64,000 nt of DNA, from NCBI RefSeq assembly GCF_014655295.1, contig NZ_BNBI01000001.1, forward strand, positions 372,001-436,000. Reading direction: 5' to 3'. The notes beneath the pieces were generated by a model. It was not told the origin of the DNA, did not search any database, and saw nothing but the letters and a program-made list of their open reading frames with translations. This document shows, in pieces, positions 8,875 through 20,263 of this stretch. The number at the start of each line of letters is the position of its first letter. Within the stretch, counting starts at the first letter, position 1. The DNA is from Streptomyces fumanus (GTDB lineage Bacteria > Actinomycetota > Actinomycetes > Streptomycetales > Streptomycetaceae). Both the position numbers and the translations under genes were made by a program.

Positions 8875-9891
8875 TTACGACTCCGCCAGGATCTGTCCGA
8901 CGTACCGTGCCACTGCGCGTACCGCTCCCATCGTTCCCGGGTAGTCCATGCGGGTCGGTCCGACCACGCCGAGCTTGGCAACCGCCTCGCCGCCCGAACC
9001 GTAGCCCACCGACACGACGGACGTGGAGTTGAGTCCTTCGTGGGCGTTCTCATGACCGATACGGACGGTCACGCCCGGATCCTTCGCCTCGCCGAGCAGC
9101 TTCAGGAGCACCACCTGCTCCTCCAGCGCCTCCAGCACCGGCCGGATCGTGAGCGGGAAGTCGTGGCCGAAGCGGGTCAGATTGGCGGTGCCGCCGATCA
9201 TCAGCCGCTCCTCGTTCTCCTCGACCAGGGTCTCCAGGAGGGTCGACAGGACGGTGGAGACCGTACCCCGGTCCTCGGGCTCGAACGCCTCGGGGAGATC
9301 CTCCACCAGACCCGGCACATCCGTGAAACGGCGGCCCGCGACCCGGCTGTTGAGCCGGGCCCGCAGGTCGGCCACCGGTGACTCGCCGAACGGCGCCGGG
9401 CAGTCGACCATCCGCTGCTCGACCCGCCCGGTGTCCGTGATCAGCACCAGCATCAGCCGGGCCGGCGCGAGCGAGAGCAGCTCCACGTGCCGCACGGTCG
9501 AGCGGGTCAGCGACGGGTACTGCACCACGGCGACCTGCCGGGTGAGCTGCGCCAGCAGCCGCACGGTGCGCGCCACCACGTCGTCGAGGTCGACGGCGCC
9601 CTCCAGGAAGTTCTGGATGGCGCGCCGCTCGGGCGGGGTCATGGGCTTGACGCCCGCGAGCTTGTCCACGAAGAGCCGGTAGCCCTTGTCGGTGGGGATC
9701 CGCCCGGCACTGGTGTGCGGCTGGGCGATGAACCCCTCCTCCTCCAGGGCCGCCATGTCGTTGCGCACGGTGGCCGGGGAGACGCCCAGGTTGTGCCGCT
9801 CGGTGAGGGCCTTGGAGCCGACCGGCTCCTCGGTGCCGACGTAGTCCTGGACGATGGCGCGCAGCACCTGAAGCCTGCGTTCACTGAGCAT
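8875..9891 (-). CDS. hrcA: Heat-inducible transcription repressor HrcA
   Basis: Repressor that binds CIRCE operators and silences class I heat-shock genes; GroEL normally keeps it active. From [19 protein letters not shown] the protein has 338 residues, normal for HrcA. Residues 1-80 form the winged helix ([20 protein letters not shown], then [14 protein letters not shown]), followed by the GAF-like dimer domain and a C-terminal segment with [13 protein letters not shown]. The ATG at 9889-9891 has a GGAGGT ribosome binding site 7 bases upstream. A CIRCE lies 36 bases upstream, so the gene is autoregulated. The stop abuts the dnaJ GTG. The same frame stays open further upstream, but the CIRCE and ribosome binding site fix this start. 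Confidence 0.96.
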   Translation of the reverse strand: MLSERRLQVLRAIVQDYVGTEEPVGSKALTERHNLGVSPATVRNDMAALEEEGFIAQPHTSAGRIPTDKGYRLFVDKLAGVKPMTPPERRAIQNFLEGAVDLDDVVARTVRLLAQLTRQVAVVQYPSLTRSTVRHVELLSLAPARLMLVLITDTGRVEQRMVDCPAPFGESPVADLRARLNSRVAGRRFTDVPGLVEDLPEAFEPEDRGTVSTVLSTLLETLVEENEERLMIGGTANLTRFGHDFPLTIRPVLEALEEQVVLLKLLGEAKDPGVTVRIGHENAHEGLNSTSVVSVGYGSGGEAVAKLGVVGPTRMDYPGTMGAVRAVARYVGQILAES

Positions 9892-9927
9892 CGCGCGCAC
9901 CTCCAGCAGTCGTCCGCCTCGCGTCTC

Positions 9928-9954
9928 CTGGCACTCCACTCGTGCGAGTGCCAG
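9928..9954 (-). promoter_or_regulatory. CIRCE operator (HrcA binding site)
   Basis: CTGGCACTC, nine bases, then GAGTGCCAG: a perfect 9-bp inverted repeat with the nine-base spacer that defines CIRCE. Half-sites of the form TGGCACTC are the Streptomyces variant. It sits 36 bases upstream of the hrcA start, just after the predicted transcription start, where HrcA would block hrcA-dnaJ transcription. Confidence 0.95.
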
Positions 9955-9966
9955 ACTTCCCCGGCC

Positions 9967-9997
9967 AGTGTACGGCCGTGGGGTACGCCCCCGGCAA
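9967..9997 (-). promoter_or_regulatory. Possible hrcA promoter
   Basis: On the minus strand TTGCCG (9992-9997) and TACACT (9967-9972) are separated by 19 bases, slightly long for a vegetative sigma-70 type promoter. A start about 7 bases after the -10 would place the CIRCE at the beginning of the transcript, as is usual for CIRCE-controlled genes. Confidence 0.4.
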
Positions 9998-10008
9998 GGC
10001 CGGGGGCG
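9986..10008. other. Perfect 10-bp hairpin in the hrcA / MBL divergent region
   Basis: CGCCCCCGGC and GCCGGGGGCG form a perfect 10-bp stem with the 3-base loop AAG. Both flanking genes are transcribed away from it, so it cannot end either transcript. It overlaps the proposed -35 of hrcA and lies about 40 bases before the start at 10051. Role unknown. Confidence 0.6.
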
Positions 10009-10050
10009 CGCCGCCGTCCCCGGGACGCGTGCCCGGCTAGCGTCGCGGCC

Positions 10051-10776
10051 ATGACGGTGACTTGGGAAGAGCTGGGATGGGAGCGGGTGGCCGCCGGGGT
10101 GGGGCGGCGCCGGCTCCCGGTGTGGGACTGCACGGCGGGGCTGGTGGTCGGCGCGGGCGCGGCGCTGCTGATCGACGCCGGGTCGAGCCTCGGCGAGGGC
10201 GCCGCGCTGCGCGCCGAGGCGGAGCGGCTCGCCGGGCACCGTGTGACGCATCTCGCGCTGACCCATCCGCACTTCGACCACGTCTTCGGCGCGGCGGCGT
10301 TCCCGGGCGCGCAGGTGTACGGCGCGGCCGGGGTGCCCGAGGCGCTGGGCGGGGGCCGGGAGACGCTGCGCGCGGACGCGGTGGCCAACGGCCTGGACCG
10401 GCGGCGCGCGGCGCAGGCGGTGGACGCGCTGGTCCGGGTCGGGCACGAGGTGCGCGGGCGGCTCGCCCTCGACCTGGGCGGCGGCCGGGAGGCGGTGCTG
10501 GCCGAGCTGGGCCCGGCGCACACCGCGCACGACCTGGCGGTGCTGGTGCCGGGCGCCCCGGACGTGGTGTTCTGCGGCGACCTGGTCGAGGAGTCCGGGG
10601 AGCCGCAGGCCGGCCCGGACGCCGTACCGGCGCGCTGGCCCGCGGCCCTGGACGGGCTGCTGGAGCTGGGCGGGGAGGACGCGCTGTACGTGCCGGGGCA
10701 CGGGGCGGTGGTGGACGCGGACTTCGTACGGGCCCAGCGGGACGCGCTGGCGGCGCGGTACGGCGTGTCGCGGTGA
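10051..10776 (+). CDS. MBL-fold metallo-hydrolase (glyoxalase II-like)
   Basis: A 241-residue metallo-beta-lactamase-fold hydrolase. [11 protein letters not shown] near residue 68 is the HxHxDH zinc motif, HTAHDL near 155 supplies the next His, [11 protein letters not shown] near 172 the bridging Asp, and [10 protein letters not shown] near 215 the last His. The arrangement suits a thioesterase or lactonase-like enzyme; the substrate cannot be told. The ATG at 10051 is the first start that gives the usual short N-terminus. The gene is divergent from hrcA and is followed 34 bases later by the DUF3097 gene, so the two are probably one operon. No signal peptide is visible, which indicates a cytoplasmic enzyme. 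Confidence 0.85.
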   Translation: MTVTWEELGWERVAAGVGRRRLPVWDCTAGLVVGAGAALLIDAGSSLGEGAALRAEAERLAGHRVTHLALTHPHFDHVFGAAAFPGAQVYGAAGVPEALGGGRETLRADAVANGLDRRRAAQAVDALVRVGHEVRGRLALDLGGGREAVLAELGPAHTAHDLAVLVPGAPDVVFCGDLVEESGEPQAGPDAVPARWPAALDGLLELGGEDALYVPGHGAVVDADFVRAQRDALAARYGVSR

Positions 10777-10810
10777 TCGCCGCCCGGGGACTCCTCGTAT
10801 CGTCGGGAGA

Positions 10811-11614
10811 ATGCGCCAGTACTCCGCCGATCTGACCCCGCCGTGGAAGAAGCCGCAGCCGGTACCGGAGGTTCCGGCCGACCCCGGGCTGGTGGTCGAG
10901 GAGCCCGGCACCGGGTTCTGCGGCGCGGTGGTCGGCTGCGAGGCGGGCACGGTGACGCTGGAGGACCGCTTCGGCAAGCGCCGGGTGTTCCCGCTGGAGC
11001 CGCGCGGGTTTCTGCTGGAGGGGCGCGTGGTGACACTGACGCGCCCCGCCGCCGGTCCGGTGCGCCCCACCCGTACGGCGTCCGGTTCGGTGGCCGTCCC
11101 CGGCGCCCGGGCGCGGGTGGCCCGGGCCGGGCGGATCTATGTGGAGGGCCGGCACGACGCCGAGCTGGTCGAGAAGGTCTGGGGCGACGACCTGCGCATC
11201 GAGGGCGTGGTGGTGGAGTACCTGGAGGGCGTGGACGACCTGCCCGCCATCGTCGCCGGGTTCGCGCCGGGTCCGGACGCCCGCCTGGGCGTCCTGGTGG
11301 ACCACCTCGTGCCGGGCTCGAAGGAGTGGCGCATCGCCGAGTCGGTGACCAGCGAGCACGCCCTGGTGGTGGGCCACCCGTTCATCGACATCTGGGAGGC
11401 GGTGAAGCCGTCGTCGGTGGGCATCGCCGCCTGGCCCCGGGTGCCGCGCGGCCAGGACTGGAAGACCGGGGTGTGCCGCGCGCTGGGCTGGCCGGAGAAC
11501 ACCGGGGCCGCCTGGCGGCACATCCTGGGCCGGGTGCGGTCGTACAAGGACCTGGAGCCGGAGCTGCTGGGGCGGGTCGAGGAACTGATCGATTTCGTCA
11601 CGGCGCCGGAGTAG
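10811..11614 (+). CDS. DUF3097 family protein
   Basis: Cytoplasmic 267-residue protein of the actinobacterial DUF3097 family, function unknown. After a divergent N-terminus, residues about 110-150 read [20 protein letters not shown], then [17 protein letters not shown]. The order VEGxxD, hydrophobic strand, GVDDL resembles a TOPRIM fold with its Glu and DxD-like acidic residues. That is my inference, not an assigned family trait. A second conserved part reads [12 protein letters not shown], then [18 protein letters not shown]. The ATG is at 10811-10813. It follows the MBL hydrolase by 34 bases and converges on hemW with a 36-base gap. If it is a TOPRIM protein it could be a nuclease or primase-like enzyme. 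Confidence 0.88.
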   Translation: MRQYSADLTPPWKKPQPVPEVPADPGLVVEEPGTGFCGAVVGCEAGTVTLEDRFGKRRVFPLEPRGFLLEGRVVTLTRPAAGPVRPTRTASGSVAVPGARARVARAGRIYVEGRHDAELVEKVWGDDLRIEGVVVEYLEGVDDLPAIVAGFAPGPDARLGVLVDHLVPGSKEWRIAESVTSEHALVVGHPFIDIWEAVKPSSVGIAAWPRVPRGQDWKTGVCRALGWPENTGAAWRHILGRVRSYKDLEPELLGRVEELIDFVTAPE

Positions 11615-11650
11615 CGCCGGGGCGGCACCGGGCGCGGCGCCGTGGGACGC

Positions 11651-12892
11651 TCAGTCCACCAGGTCCCGCACCACCGCGTCCGCCAGCAGCCGGCCGCGCA
11701 GGGTGAGCGCCGCCCGGCCCGCCTCGTACGGCTCCGGCTGGAGCAGGCCGTCCGATAGTGCCCGGCGGGACGCCGCCAAGCCGGCCTCGTGCAGGAGGGA
11801 GAGCGGGACGCCCTCGCGCAGGCGCAGTTCCAGCAGGATCCGCTCGACCCGGCGGTCCTCGTCGGTGAGGACCTCGCGCCCGGCGCCCGGGGAGCGGCCC
11901 GCCGCCAGGGCCGCCGCGTACGCGCCGGGGTGCTTGGCGTTCCACCAGCGCACACCGCCCACGTGGGAGTGCGCGCCCGGTCCCGCGCCCCACCAGTCGG
12001 CGCCGCGCCAGTACAGCTCGTTGTGCAGGCAGCGGGCCGCGTCTGAGGTGGCCCAGTTGGACACCTCGTACCAGTGGAAGCCGGCCGCGGTGAGGGTCTC
12101 CTCGGCGATCAGGTACCGGTCGGCGTGCACGTCGTCGTCGGTCATCGGGACCTCGCCCCGGCGGATGCGGCGGGCGAGCTGCGTCCCCTCCTCCACGATC
12201 AGGGCGTAGGCGCTGACGTGGTCGGGTCCGGCGCCGAGCGCGGCGTCCAGGGAGGCCCGCCAGTCGTCGTCGGACTCGCCGGGGGTGCCGTAGATCAGGT
12301 CCAGGTTGACGTGCTCGAACCCGGCGGCGCGGGCCTCGGCGACGCACGCCTCGGGGCGGCCCGGGGTGTGGGTGCGGTCGAGGACCTGGAGCACGTGCTG
12401 CCGCGCGCTCTGCATGCCGAAGGAGATCCGGTTGAAGCCGCCCTCGCGCAGGGCGGCGAGGTAGGCGGGGTCGACGGACTCCGGGTTGGCCTCGGTGGTC
12501 ACCTCCGCGTCGGCCGCGAGGCCGAACTCGTCGCGGATCGCGCCCAGCATCCGCACCAGGTCGCCGGCGGCCAGCAGGGTGGGCGTGCCGCCGCCGACGA
12601 AGACCGTGCGGACCTCGCGGGGGTCGTCGCCGAGGACCTTGCGGGCCAGGCGGACCTCGTCGGCGAGCGTCTCGGCGTAGTTGTCGCGGGAGGCGAGGAC
12701 GCCGCCGGTGCCGCGCAGCTCGGTCGCGGTGTAGGTGTTGAAGTCGCAGTAGCCGCAGCGGGTCGCGCAGTACGGGACGTGCAGGTAGAAGCCGAGGGGG
12801 CGGTGCGCGGCCCCGGCCAGCGCGGACGCGGGCAGCGCGCCGTCGGCGGGGACGGGCTCGCCGTCGGGGAGTGCGGAGGGCATGGGCTCCAT
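11651..12892 (-). CDS. hemW: HemW-type radical SAM heme chaperone
   Basis: Radical SAM protein related to coproporphyrinogen III dehydrogenase HemN, thought to bind and insert heme (HemW). The 413 residues contain HVPYCATRCGYCDFNTYT near residue 34, the CxxxCxxC cluster motif followed by the HemW-style DFNTY, and VFVGGGTPTLL as the GGTP AdoMet motif. The HemW C-terminal domain ends in LLADAVVRDLVD. The first possible ATG (12890-12892, MEPMPS) is used; the second Met three codons later is equally possible. The SpoIIE-type gene ends 18 bases upstream, so the two may be co-transcribed. Classical HemN has one more Cys, which is absent here and favours HemW. Confidence 0.9.
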   Translation of the reverse strand: MEPMPSALPDGEPVPADGALPASALAGAAHRPLGFYLHVPYCATRCGYCDFNTYTATELRGTGGVLASRDNYAETLADEVRLARKVLGDDPREVRTVFVGGGTPTLLAAGDLVRMLGAIRDEFGLAADAEVTTEANPESVDPAYLAALREGGFNRISFGMQSARQHVLQVLDRTHTPGRPEACVAEARAAGFEHVNLDLIYGTPGESDDDWRASLDAALGAGPDHVSAYALIVEEGTQLARRIRRGEVPMTDDDVHADRYLIAEETLTAAGFHWYEVSNWATSDAARCLHNELYWRGADWWGAGPGAHSHVGGVRWWNAKHPGAYAAALAAGRSPGAGREVLTDEDRRVERILLELRLREGVPLSLLHEAGLAASRRALSDGLLQPEPYEAGRAALTLRGRLLADAVVRDLVD

Positions 12893-12910
12893 TGTCCCGC
12901 ACGCCGGCGG

Positions 12911-14935
12911 TTACCCGGCCTGGAGCACCAGCAGGGCCAGATCGTCCTCCGGCGGCCGGGGCCCGAACGCGTGCACGAGCTGCCGGATGCGCTCGGCGAT
13001 CAGCTCCGCGCTCAGCCCGGCGCAGCTCGCCAGCGCGGCGGCGAGTCCGTCGCCGTCGTCGAACTGGCGGGTGCCGTTGCGCCGCTCGGTGACCCCGTCC
13101 GTGACGCACAGCAGGCTGTCGCCGGGCGCCAGGTCGAAGGTCTCGCTGACGTACGTCTCGTCCTCGATGACCCCGAGCAGGGTCTGCGGGCGGGCGACCG
13201 GGCGGACCGCGCCGCCGGGCGGCAGCAGCAGCGGCAGGGGGTGGCCCGCGGAGGCGAGGGTGCAGTGGACGCCGCCGTCGAAGGGGACCAGTTCGCCGTA
13301 GAGCAGGGAGAGGAACCGGGTCTGGGGACCGTCGCTCCGGGCGACCGGCCGGCCTCCGACGGCGACCAGGGCCCGGGCGGCGGCGTCCGCGGCCTCGGTG
13401 GCGTCGTCCAGGAGGAGCTGGTTGAGCCGGTCCAGGACGTCGGGGACGCCGTAGCCCTCGCGGGCCAGCAGCCGCAGCCAGGGGCGGACCAGGCCGATGA
13501 CGACGGCGGCCTCCGGGCCCTTGCCCTGGACGTCGCCGACGGCGAAGCACCAGCGGCCGTCCCCGGCCGGGAACAGGTCGTAGAAGTCGCCGCTCGGGCC
13601 GCCCTTGAGGCAGGGCTCGTGGACGAGGGCGCTGCGCACCCCCGGGATCTCGGCGACCGCCTCGGGCAGCAGGCCGCGCTGGAGGATGGCGCTGATGGCG
13701 GCCTGCCGGGCGTACTGGCGGGCGGTGCCGACGGCGAGCGCGACCCGGCGGCCGAGGTCCTCCACGAGGCCGGTGATCTCGTCGGGGAACCGGGGGGCGC
13801 CGGCCCGGCCGATCAGCAGGGTGCCGAGCGGGCGGCCGCCGGCGGCGAGGCGGTACGACAGCGCGGCGCCCCGCTCGCCGCCGGGGCCGAGGGCCTCGCC
13901 CGGCCAGGGGTGGGCGACCGGTCCGGAACGCCAGGGGTCGGGCGGGGGCGGCGGGTCCTTCTCCAGGGCGCGGCGGAGTTCCTCGATGCGGTCCTCGCTG
14001 CCGTGCCAGACCCGGGCGAGCCGCGCGCCCACGGTCATCGTGCCGTCCTCGCCCCAGGTGGCGCGGCCCAGCGACTCGTCCTCCAGCCAGACCGCGCACC
14101 AGTCGGCGAGCCGGGGGACGACCAACTGGCCGGTGAGCGAGGCGATCAGGTCCTCGTCGAGCTGCCCGGCCAGCAGATCGGACGCCTCGGCCAGGAACGA
14201 CAGCGCGGCCCGGCCCCGCCAGTCGCACTCCGGCGCGCGGGAGCCGTCGGCACCCACCGGCGGGCCATCGGCACCCCGCGCGGCCCCGGCCGCCTCCGCC
14301 TTCACCGGCGGCCGGTCCGCACTCCGCTCCCCCGCAGCGGCCCCCGCCGCGGGCCGCGTCGACGCCAGGATGTCGGACACCCGCACGCCCCGTGCCCGGG
14401 GCGGGTCCTGCGCGTAGGTCCCGATCCGTTCCGGGGCGGCGGGCGGGCCGCCCGTCGCGGGGACGCTCGCCCAGACCGTCTTGGTGCCGGTGCGGTACGT
14501 GATCCCCCAGGCGTCGGAGAGCGCGGCGACCAGCCGCAGCCCGCGTCCGTACTCGGGAGTGTCCGGCGTGGCGGCGCGGGGTCCGCCGGGCCGGGGCGCG
14601 CGGACCGGGTGGTGGTCGGCGACCTCGACGACCACCGCGCCGGACACCTGGAGCAGACAGGCGACCTCGACGTCGGTGCCGGCGTGCACGACCGCGTTGG
14701 TGACCAGTTCGCTGACGACGAGCAGCGTGTCGTCCACCAGCCGGTCGGAGAGGTGCTCGATGCCGGGCTGCGCGAGCCGCCGCCAGTCGGCGAACGCCCC
14801 GCGGACCAGTTCCCGGGCCGCGCCGGGGGCGAGCGAGTCGCCGGGGAGGGTGGCGTGGACCGGTGCGGACGCCTCCGACGCGGGCACGCCGGTGACCGGC
14901 GAGACGATCTCTCGTTGCGTCGAGGTGGCCCCCAT
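12911..14935 (-). CDS. Fused anti-sigma-factor-type kinase / SpoIIE-type PP2C phosphatase
   Basis: Predicted partner-switching regulator of 674 residues carrying kinase and phosphatase on one chain. Residues about 25-165 form an HATPase of the RsbW/SpoIIAB type (N box SELVTNAVVHAG, D in VVEVADHH, G box YGRGLRLVAALS). Residues about 244-400 look like a GAF sensor. Residues about 413-674 are a SpoIIE PP2C domain with GGPSGDFYD, FAVGDVQGKG, TLASAGHPLP, VTDGVTERR and PEDDLALLVL. The ATG at 14933-14935 has GGGGAG 8 bases upstream. A longer in-frame start at 15025 would add 30 residues including a TTA codon. No membrane segment is seen, so it is probably cytosolic. The target anti-sigma antagonist is not in this window. 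Confidence 0.88.
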   Translation of the reverse strand: MGATSTQREIVSPVTGVPASEASAPVHATLPGDSLAPGAARELVRGAFADWRRLAQPGIEHLSDRLVDDTLLVVSELVTNAVVHAGTDVEVACLLQVSGAVVVEVADHHPVRAPRPGGPRAATPDTPEYGRGLRLVAALSDAWGITYRTGTKTVWASVPATGGPPAAPERIGTYAQDPPRARGVRVSDILASTRPAAGAAAGERSADRPPVKAEAAGAARGADGPPVGADGSRAPECDWRGRAALSFLAEASDLLAGQLDEDLIASLTGQLVVPRLADWCAVWLEDESLGRATWGEDGTMTVGARLARVWHGSEDRIEELRRALEKDPPPPPDPWRSGPVAHPWPGEALGPGGERGAALSYRLAAGGRPLGTLLIGRAGAPRFPDEITGLVEDLGRRVALAVGTARQYARQAAISAILQRGLLPEAVAEIPGVRSALVHEPCLKGGPSGDFYDLFPAGDGRWCFAVGDVQGKGPEAAVVIGLVRPWLRLLAREGYGVPDVLDRLNQLLLDDATEAADAAARALVAVGGRPVARSDGPQTRFLSLLYGELVPFDGGVHCTLASAGHPLPLLLPPGGAVRPVARPQTLLGVIEDETYVSETFDLAPGDSLLCVTDGVTERRNGTRQFDDGDGLAAALASCAGLSAELIAERIRQLVHAFGPRPPEDDLALLVLQAG

Positions 14936-15409
14936 GTCAACAGCTCCCCGGACAGTTCGTACGAATACGCCGCGGTCGACGGCGACAGAGTGACAGACTG
15001 AACCCGCCCATAAGCGCCGAGTCATCGAAGTGGGCCATCATGAGTGAGAACCGTGCTACGCCGACGCGCCCGACCGGACCGGAAGACGGAACGATTCGAC
15101 CGTTCGGGTTACCCGCCCCGCTCGCCGCGCTGACCGCCGGGCGCGACGGCGGCGCCGTCGAGGGTACGGACCGTCACCCGCACGACGGCGCGGCGGCGCG
15201 GCGTGTCGGGCGCGCACCGGTCCGGTTCGACCGATCGGACGAACGGCGGCACGGCTCCCGGGCGTCCCGGGCCGGCGGCGGCCTCGCGGCGCCGCGAGGT
15301 GTACGGGGACGGGCGGCGCCCCGGGCGGGTGCCGCGCGCCCCGCCCGCCGACGCGAGCACGACCACCGCCTCCGGCGTCCCGACAGAACCGAATGAGGAC
15401 TCCCGCACG
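14936..15409. other. 474-base divergent regulatory gap
   Basis: Region between the SpoIIE-type gene (minus) and the response regulator (plus). It holds a perfect 10-bp palindrome TTCGTACGAA at 14956-14965. A 118-codon plus-strand frame at 15040-15396 has noticeably poorer third-position G+C than its neighbours (about three quarters), contains a TTA codon and has no ribosome binding site. I treat it as non-coding leader. Promoters for both genes must lie here but I cannot place them with confidence. Confidence 0.5.
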
Positions 15410-15988
15410 ATGACCGCCGACACCACCCCGGACGAACCCGCCGGGATCCTCCTGGTCGACGACATGGAGGACAACCTGATCGCCCTGGAGGCCGTCCTGG
15501 CCTCCCTGAACGAGCCGCTGGTCCGCGCCCGGTCCGGCGAGGAGGCGATGGAGGCGCTGCTGCGCCGCCGGTTCGCCCTGATCCTGCTCGATGTGCGGAT
15601 GCCGGGCATGGACGGCTTCGAGACCGCCGCGCGGATCAAGCGGCTGGACCGGTCGAAGGACGTGCCGATCATCTTCCTGACCGGCACGGACGAGGACGAC
15701 TCCGGGTTCGCCTTCCGGGGGTACGCCACCGGAGCCGCCGACTTCCTCACCAAGCCCTTCGACCCGTGGGTGCTGCGGGCGAAGGTGTCCGTCTTCCTCG
15801 ACCTGCACCGCAAGAACCGCCAACTGGAGCGGATGCTGGCCCGTCAGCGCACCGAGCAGGCCGAGGTGGACGCCCGGCTGGCCGCGCTGGAGGCGCACCT
15901 GGCGGCCCGGGCGACGCCGGACGTGCCGGCGCTGCGCGCCCAGGTCGCCGAGTTGCGGGCGCGGATGGCCGGGGGGCAGGTGTCCTGA
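15410..15988 (+). CDS. Single-domain response regulator with C-terminal coiled coil
   Basis: A 192-residue receiver protein. ILLVDDMEDN supplies the acidic pocket, ALILLDVRMPG the phospho-acceptor Asp near residue 62, IIFLTGT the Thr, and FLTKPFD the Lys near 113. No DNA-binding or enzymatic output follows; residues about 125-190 are a charged helix rich in Glu, Arg and Ala (RKNRQLERMLARQRTEQAEV) that should form a coiled coil. The ATG at 15410 has GAGGA 10 bases upstream. It is divergent from the SpoIIE-type kinase-phosphatase, so it may deliver a signal to that protein by binding. No histidine kinase is next to it. It converges on fadD with a 16-base gap. Confidence 0.88.
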   Translation: MTADTTPDEPAGILLVDDMEDNLIALEAVLASLNEPLVRARSGEEAMEALLRRRFALILLDVRMPGMDGFETAARIKRLDRSKDVPIIFLTGTDEDDSGFAFRGYATGAADFLTKPFDPWVLRAKVSVFLDLHRKNRQLERMLARQRTEQAEVDARLAALEAHLAARATPDVPALRAQVAELRARMAGGQVS

Positions 15989-16004
15989 CCCCCGGGGCCG
16001 GGCG

Positions 16005-17882
<1,878 letters not shown>

Positions 17883-18059
17883 GACATCCTCCGGGCCCGC
17901 GACGGTGCGGCTGGCTCAGTGCGGCTGGTTCCACTCGCGGGCCGTTGTTTAACTCGCGAGTAACTATCAAGCAGGCATCAGGGTAAGGCCCGACCGGCCG
18001 GTACGTAAGAGCCCGCGCCCTGTCACTTCCTCCAGGAAGCACCCCGCCGCACGCACGGA

Positions 18060-18087
18060 GGCCCGCCGCACTTTCGTACGACGGGCC
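18060..18087 (-). terminator. Probable lepA transcript terminator
   Basis: GGCCCG (18060-18065) and CGGGCC (18082-18087) form a stem around a loop with further CG pairing. It lies 55 bases beyond the lepA stop. It is GC-rich with no long T-run, as is common in Streptomyces. The rest of the 17883-18141 gap shows no other gene; the fadD promoter must lie there. Confidence 0.5.
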
Positions 18088-18141
18088 CCTTGTGTCCGTT
18101 CTCCGGGCTGCTTCCGCGTCCTGCCCGGCTGCTCCTCGGGT

Positions 18142-20010
18142 CTACTTCTTGGCCTTGCCCGACGCCGCGCTGTCGTCGCTGGAGAGGACGGCGATGAAGG
18201 CTTCCTGCGGAACCTCCACGGAGCCCACCATCTTCATCCGCTTCTTGCCTTCCTTCTGCTTCTCCAGCAGCTTCCGCTTGCGGGAGATGTCACCGCCGTA
18301 GCACTTGGCGAGGACGTCCTTGCGGATGGCGCGGATGGTCTCGCGGGCGATCACCCGGGAGCCGATGGCGGCCTGGACGGGCACCTCGAAGTTCTGCCGC
18401 GGGATCAGCTCCTTGAGCTTGGCGACGAGCCGGACGCCGTACGCGTACGCCTGGTCCTTGTGGGTGATCGCCGAGAAGGCGTCCACCTTGTCGCCGTGCA
18501 GCAGGATGTCGACCTTGACCAGGCTGCTGGCCTGCTCGCCGGTGGGCTCGTAGTCCAGGGACGCGTACCCGCGGGTCTTGGACTTGAGCTGGTCGAAGAA
18601 GTCGAAGACGATCTCCGCGAGCGGCAGGGTGTAGCGGATCTCGACGCGGTCCTCGGAGAGGTAGTCCATGCCGAGCAGGGTGCCGCGCCGGGTCTGGCAC
18701 AGCTCCATGATGGCGCCGATGAACTCGGTGGGCGCGAGGATCGTGGCCCGCACGACCGGCTCGTGCACCTCCGCGATCTTCCCCTCCGGGAACTCGCTCG
18801 GGTTGGTGACCGTGATCTCCTCGCCGTCCTCCAGGGTCACCCGGTAGACCACGTTGGGCGCGGTGGCGATCAGGTCCAGGCCGAACTCCCGCTCCAGGCG
18901 CTCGCGGATCACGTCCAGGTGCAGCAGGCCCAGGAAGCCGACGCGGAACCCGAAGCCGAGGGCGGCGGAGGTCTCCGGCTCGTAGACCAGGGCGGCGTCG
19001 TTGAGCTGGAGCTTGTCCAGCGCCTCGCGCAGCTCGGGGTAGTCGGAGCCGTCCAGCGGGTACAGGCCGGAGAAGACCATCGGCTTGGGGTCCTTGTACC
19101 CGCCGAGGGCCTCGGTGGCGCCCTTGTGCATGCTGGTGACGGTGTCACCGACCTTGGACTGGCGGACGTCCTTCACACCGGTGATGAGGTAGCCCACCTC
19201 GCCGACGCCGAGGCCGTCCGCGGGCAGCATCTCCGGGGAGTTGGTGCCGATCTCCAGCAGCTCGTGGGTGGCGTTGGTGGACATCATCCGGATGCGCTCA
19301 CGCTTGTTGAGCTGGCCGTCGATGACCCGGACGTAGGTCACCACACCGCGGTAGGAGTCGTAGACCGAGTCGAAGATCATCGCGCGGGCGGGGGCGTCCG
19401 CGACGCCGACCGGAGCCGGGATGTCGGCGACCACCTTGTCCAGCAGCGCCTCGACGCCCAGGCCGGTCTTGGCGGAGACCTTCAGCACGTCGTCGGGGTC
19501 GCAGCCGACCAGGTTGGCCAGCTCCTCGGCGAACTTCTCGGGCTGCGCGGCCGGCAGGTCGATCTTGTTCAGCACCGGGATGATCGTGAGGTCGTTCTCC
19601 ATCGCCAGGTAGAGGTTGGCGAGGGTCTGCGCCTCGATGCCCTGGGCCGCGTCGACCAGCAGGATGGTGCCCTCGCAGGCGGCGAGCGACCGCGAGACCT
19701 CGTACGTGAAGTCGACGTGCCCCGGCGTGTCGATCATGTTGAGGATGTGCGTGTTGCCCTGGTCGTGGGTCGGGGCCCACGGCAGCCGCACCGCCTGGGA
19801 CTTGATCGTGATGCCGCGCTCGCGCTCGATGTCCATGCGGTCGAGGTACTGGGCGCGCATCTGCCGCTGCTCGACCACACCGGTCAACTGGAGCATCCGG
19901 TCGGCGAGCGTGGACTTGCCGTGGTCGATGTGCGCGATGATGCAGAAATTGCGGATCAGAGCCGGGTCGGTACGGCTCGGCTCGGGCACATGGCTAGGGA
20001 TCGCGGGCAC
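18142..20010 (-). CDS. lepA: Elongation factor 4 (LepA) GTPase
   Basis: Ribosome-associated translational GTPase that back-translocates stalled ribosomes or helps 30S assembly. The 622 residues show AHIDHGKST (G1), GITI (G2), DTPGHVDF (G3), NKIDLP (G4) and SAKTG (G5), then EF-G-like domains and the LepA C-terminal domain ending with [20 protein letters not shown]. The start is GTG at 20008-20010 ([13 protein letters not shown]); starting at the later Met of other homologues is not possible without losing the G domain lead-in. It is divergent from rpsT, a standard actinobacterial arrangement, with a 253-base shared upstream region. Confidence 0.97.
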   Translation of the reverse strand: MPAIPSHVPEPSRTDPALIRNFCIIAHIDHGKSTLADRMLQLTGVVEQRQMRAQYLDRMDIERERGITIKSQAVRLPWAPTHDQGNTHILNMIDTPGHVDFTYEVSRSLAACEGTILLVDAAQGIEAQTLANLYLAMENDLTIIPVLNKIDLPAAQPEKFAEELANLVGCDPDDVLKVSAKTGLGVEALLDKVVADIPAPVGVADAPARAMIFDSVYDSYRGVVTYVRVIDGQLNKRERIRMMSTNATHELLEIGTNSPEMLPADGLGVGEVGYLITGVKDVRQSKVGDTVTSMHKGATEALGGYKDPKPMVFSGLYPLDGSDYPELREALDKLQLNDAALVYEPETSAALGFGFRVGFLGLLHLDVIRERLEREFGLDLIATAPNVVYRVTLEDGEEITVTNPSEFPEGKIAEVHEPVVRATILAPTEFIGAIMELCQTRRGTLLGMDYLSEDRVEIRYTLPLAEIVFDFFDQLKSKTRGYASLDYEPTGEQASSLVKVDILLHGDKVDAFSAITHKDQAYAYGVRLVAKLKELIPRQNFEVPVQAAIGSRVIARETIRAIRKDVLAKCYGGDISRKRKLLEKQKEGKKRMKMVGSVEVPQEAFIAVLSSDDSAASGKAKK

Positions 20011-20130
20011 GCAGGGTCCTGATTCTTGAGGCGTCCGCAGTGTCTGCGGTCTCGGGTCGGATCGTTACGTAGCCTCCATGGTCCCACGGGCCGCGACCGC
20101 CGGGGGGTGCGGGAGCGGCCGAGGGCCGGT

Positions 20131-20160
20131 TTGGGACCCCGGACGGGCCGCTGGTAGTGT
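20131..20160 (+). promoter_or_regulatory. Probable rpsT promoter
   Basis: TTGGGA (20131-20136) and TAGTGT (20155-20160) are separated by 18 bases, a good vegetative promoter for Streptomyces. A start near 20167 leaves an untranslated leader of about 97 bases before rpsT. Confidence 0.55.
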
Positions 20161-20263
20161 GGGGGGCTGTGTCTCATGCCCTCTCAGCGCGAGGCACATC
20201 CTCTGGAAATTCACCGGTACGGGACCCGTGCGGCCCCGTGCCAGAACCTGAAAAGGCTCATTC

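Noticed and set aside
15040..15396. 118-codon plus-strand frame with an ATG before the response regulator
   Set aside because: Third-position G+C is only about three quarters, it contains TTA, lacks a ribosome binding site, and its composition is Arg/Gly-rich; it looks like leader sequence.
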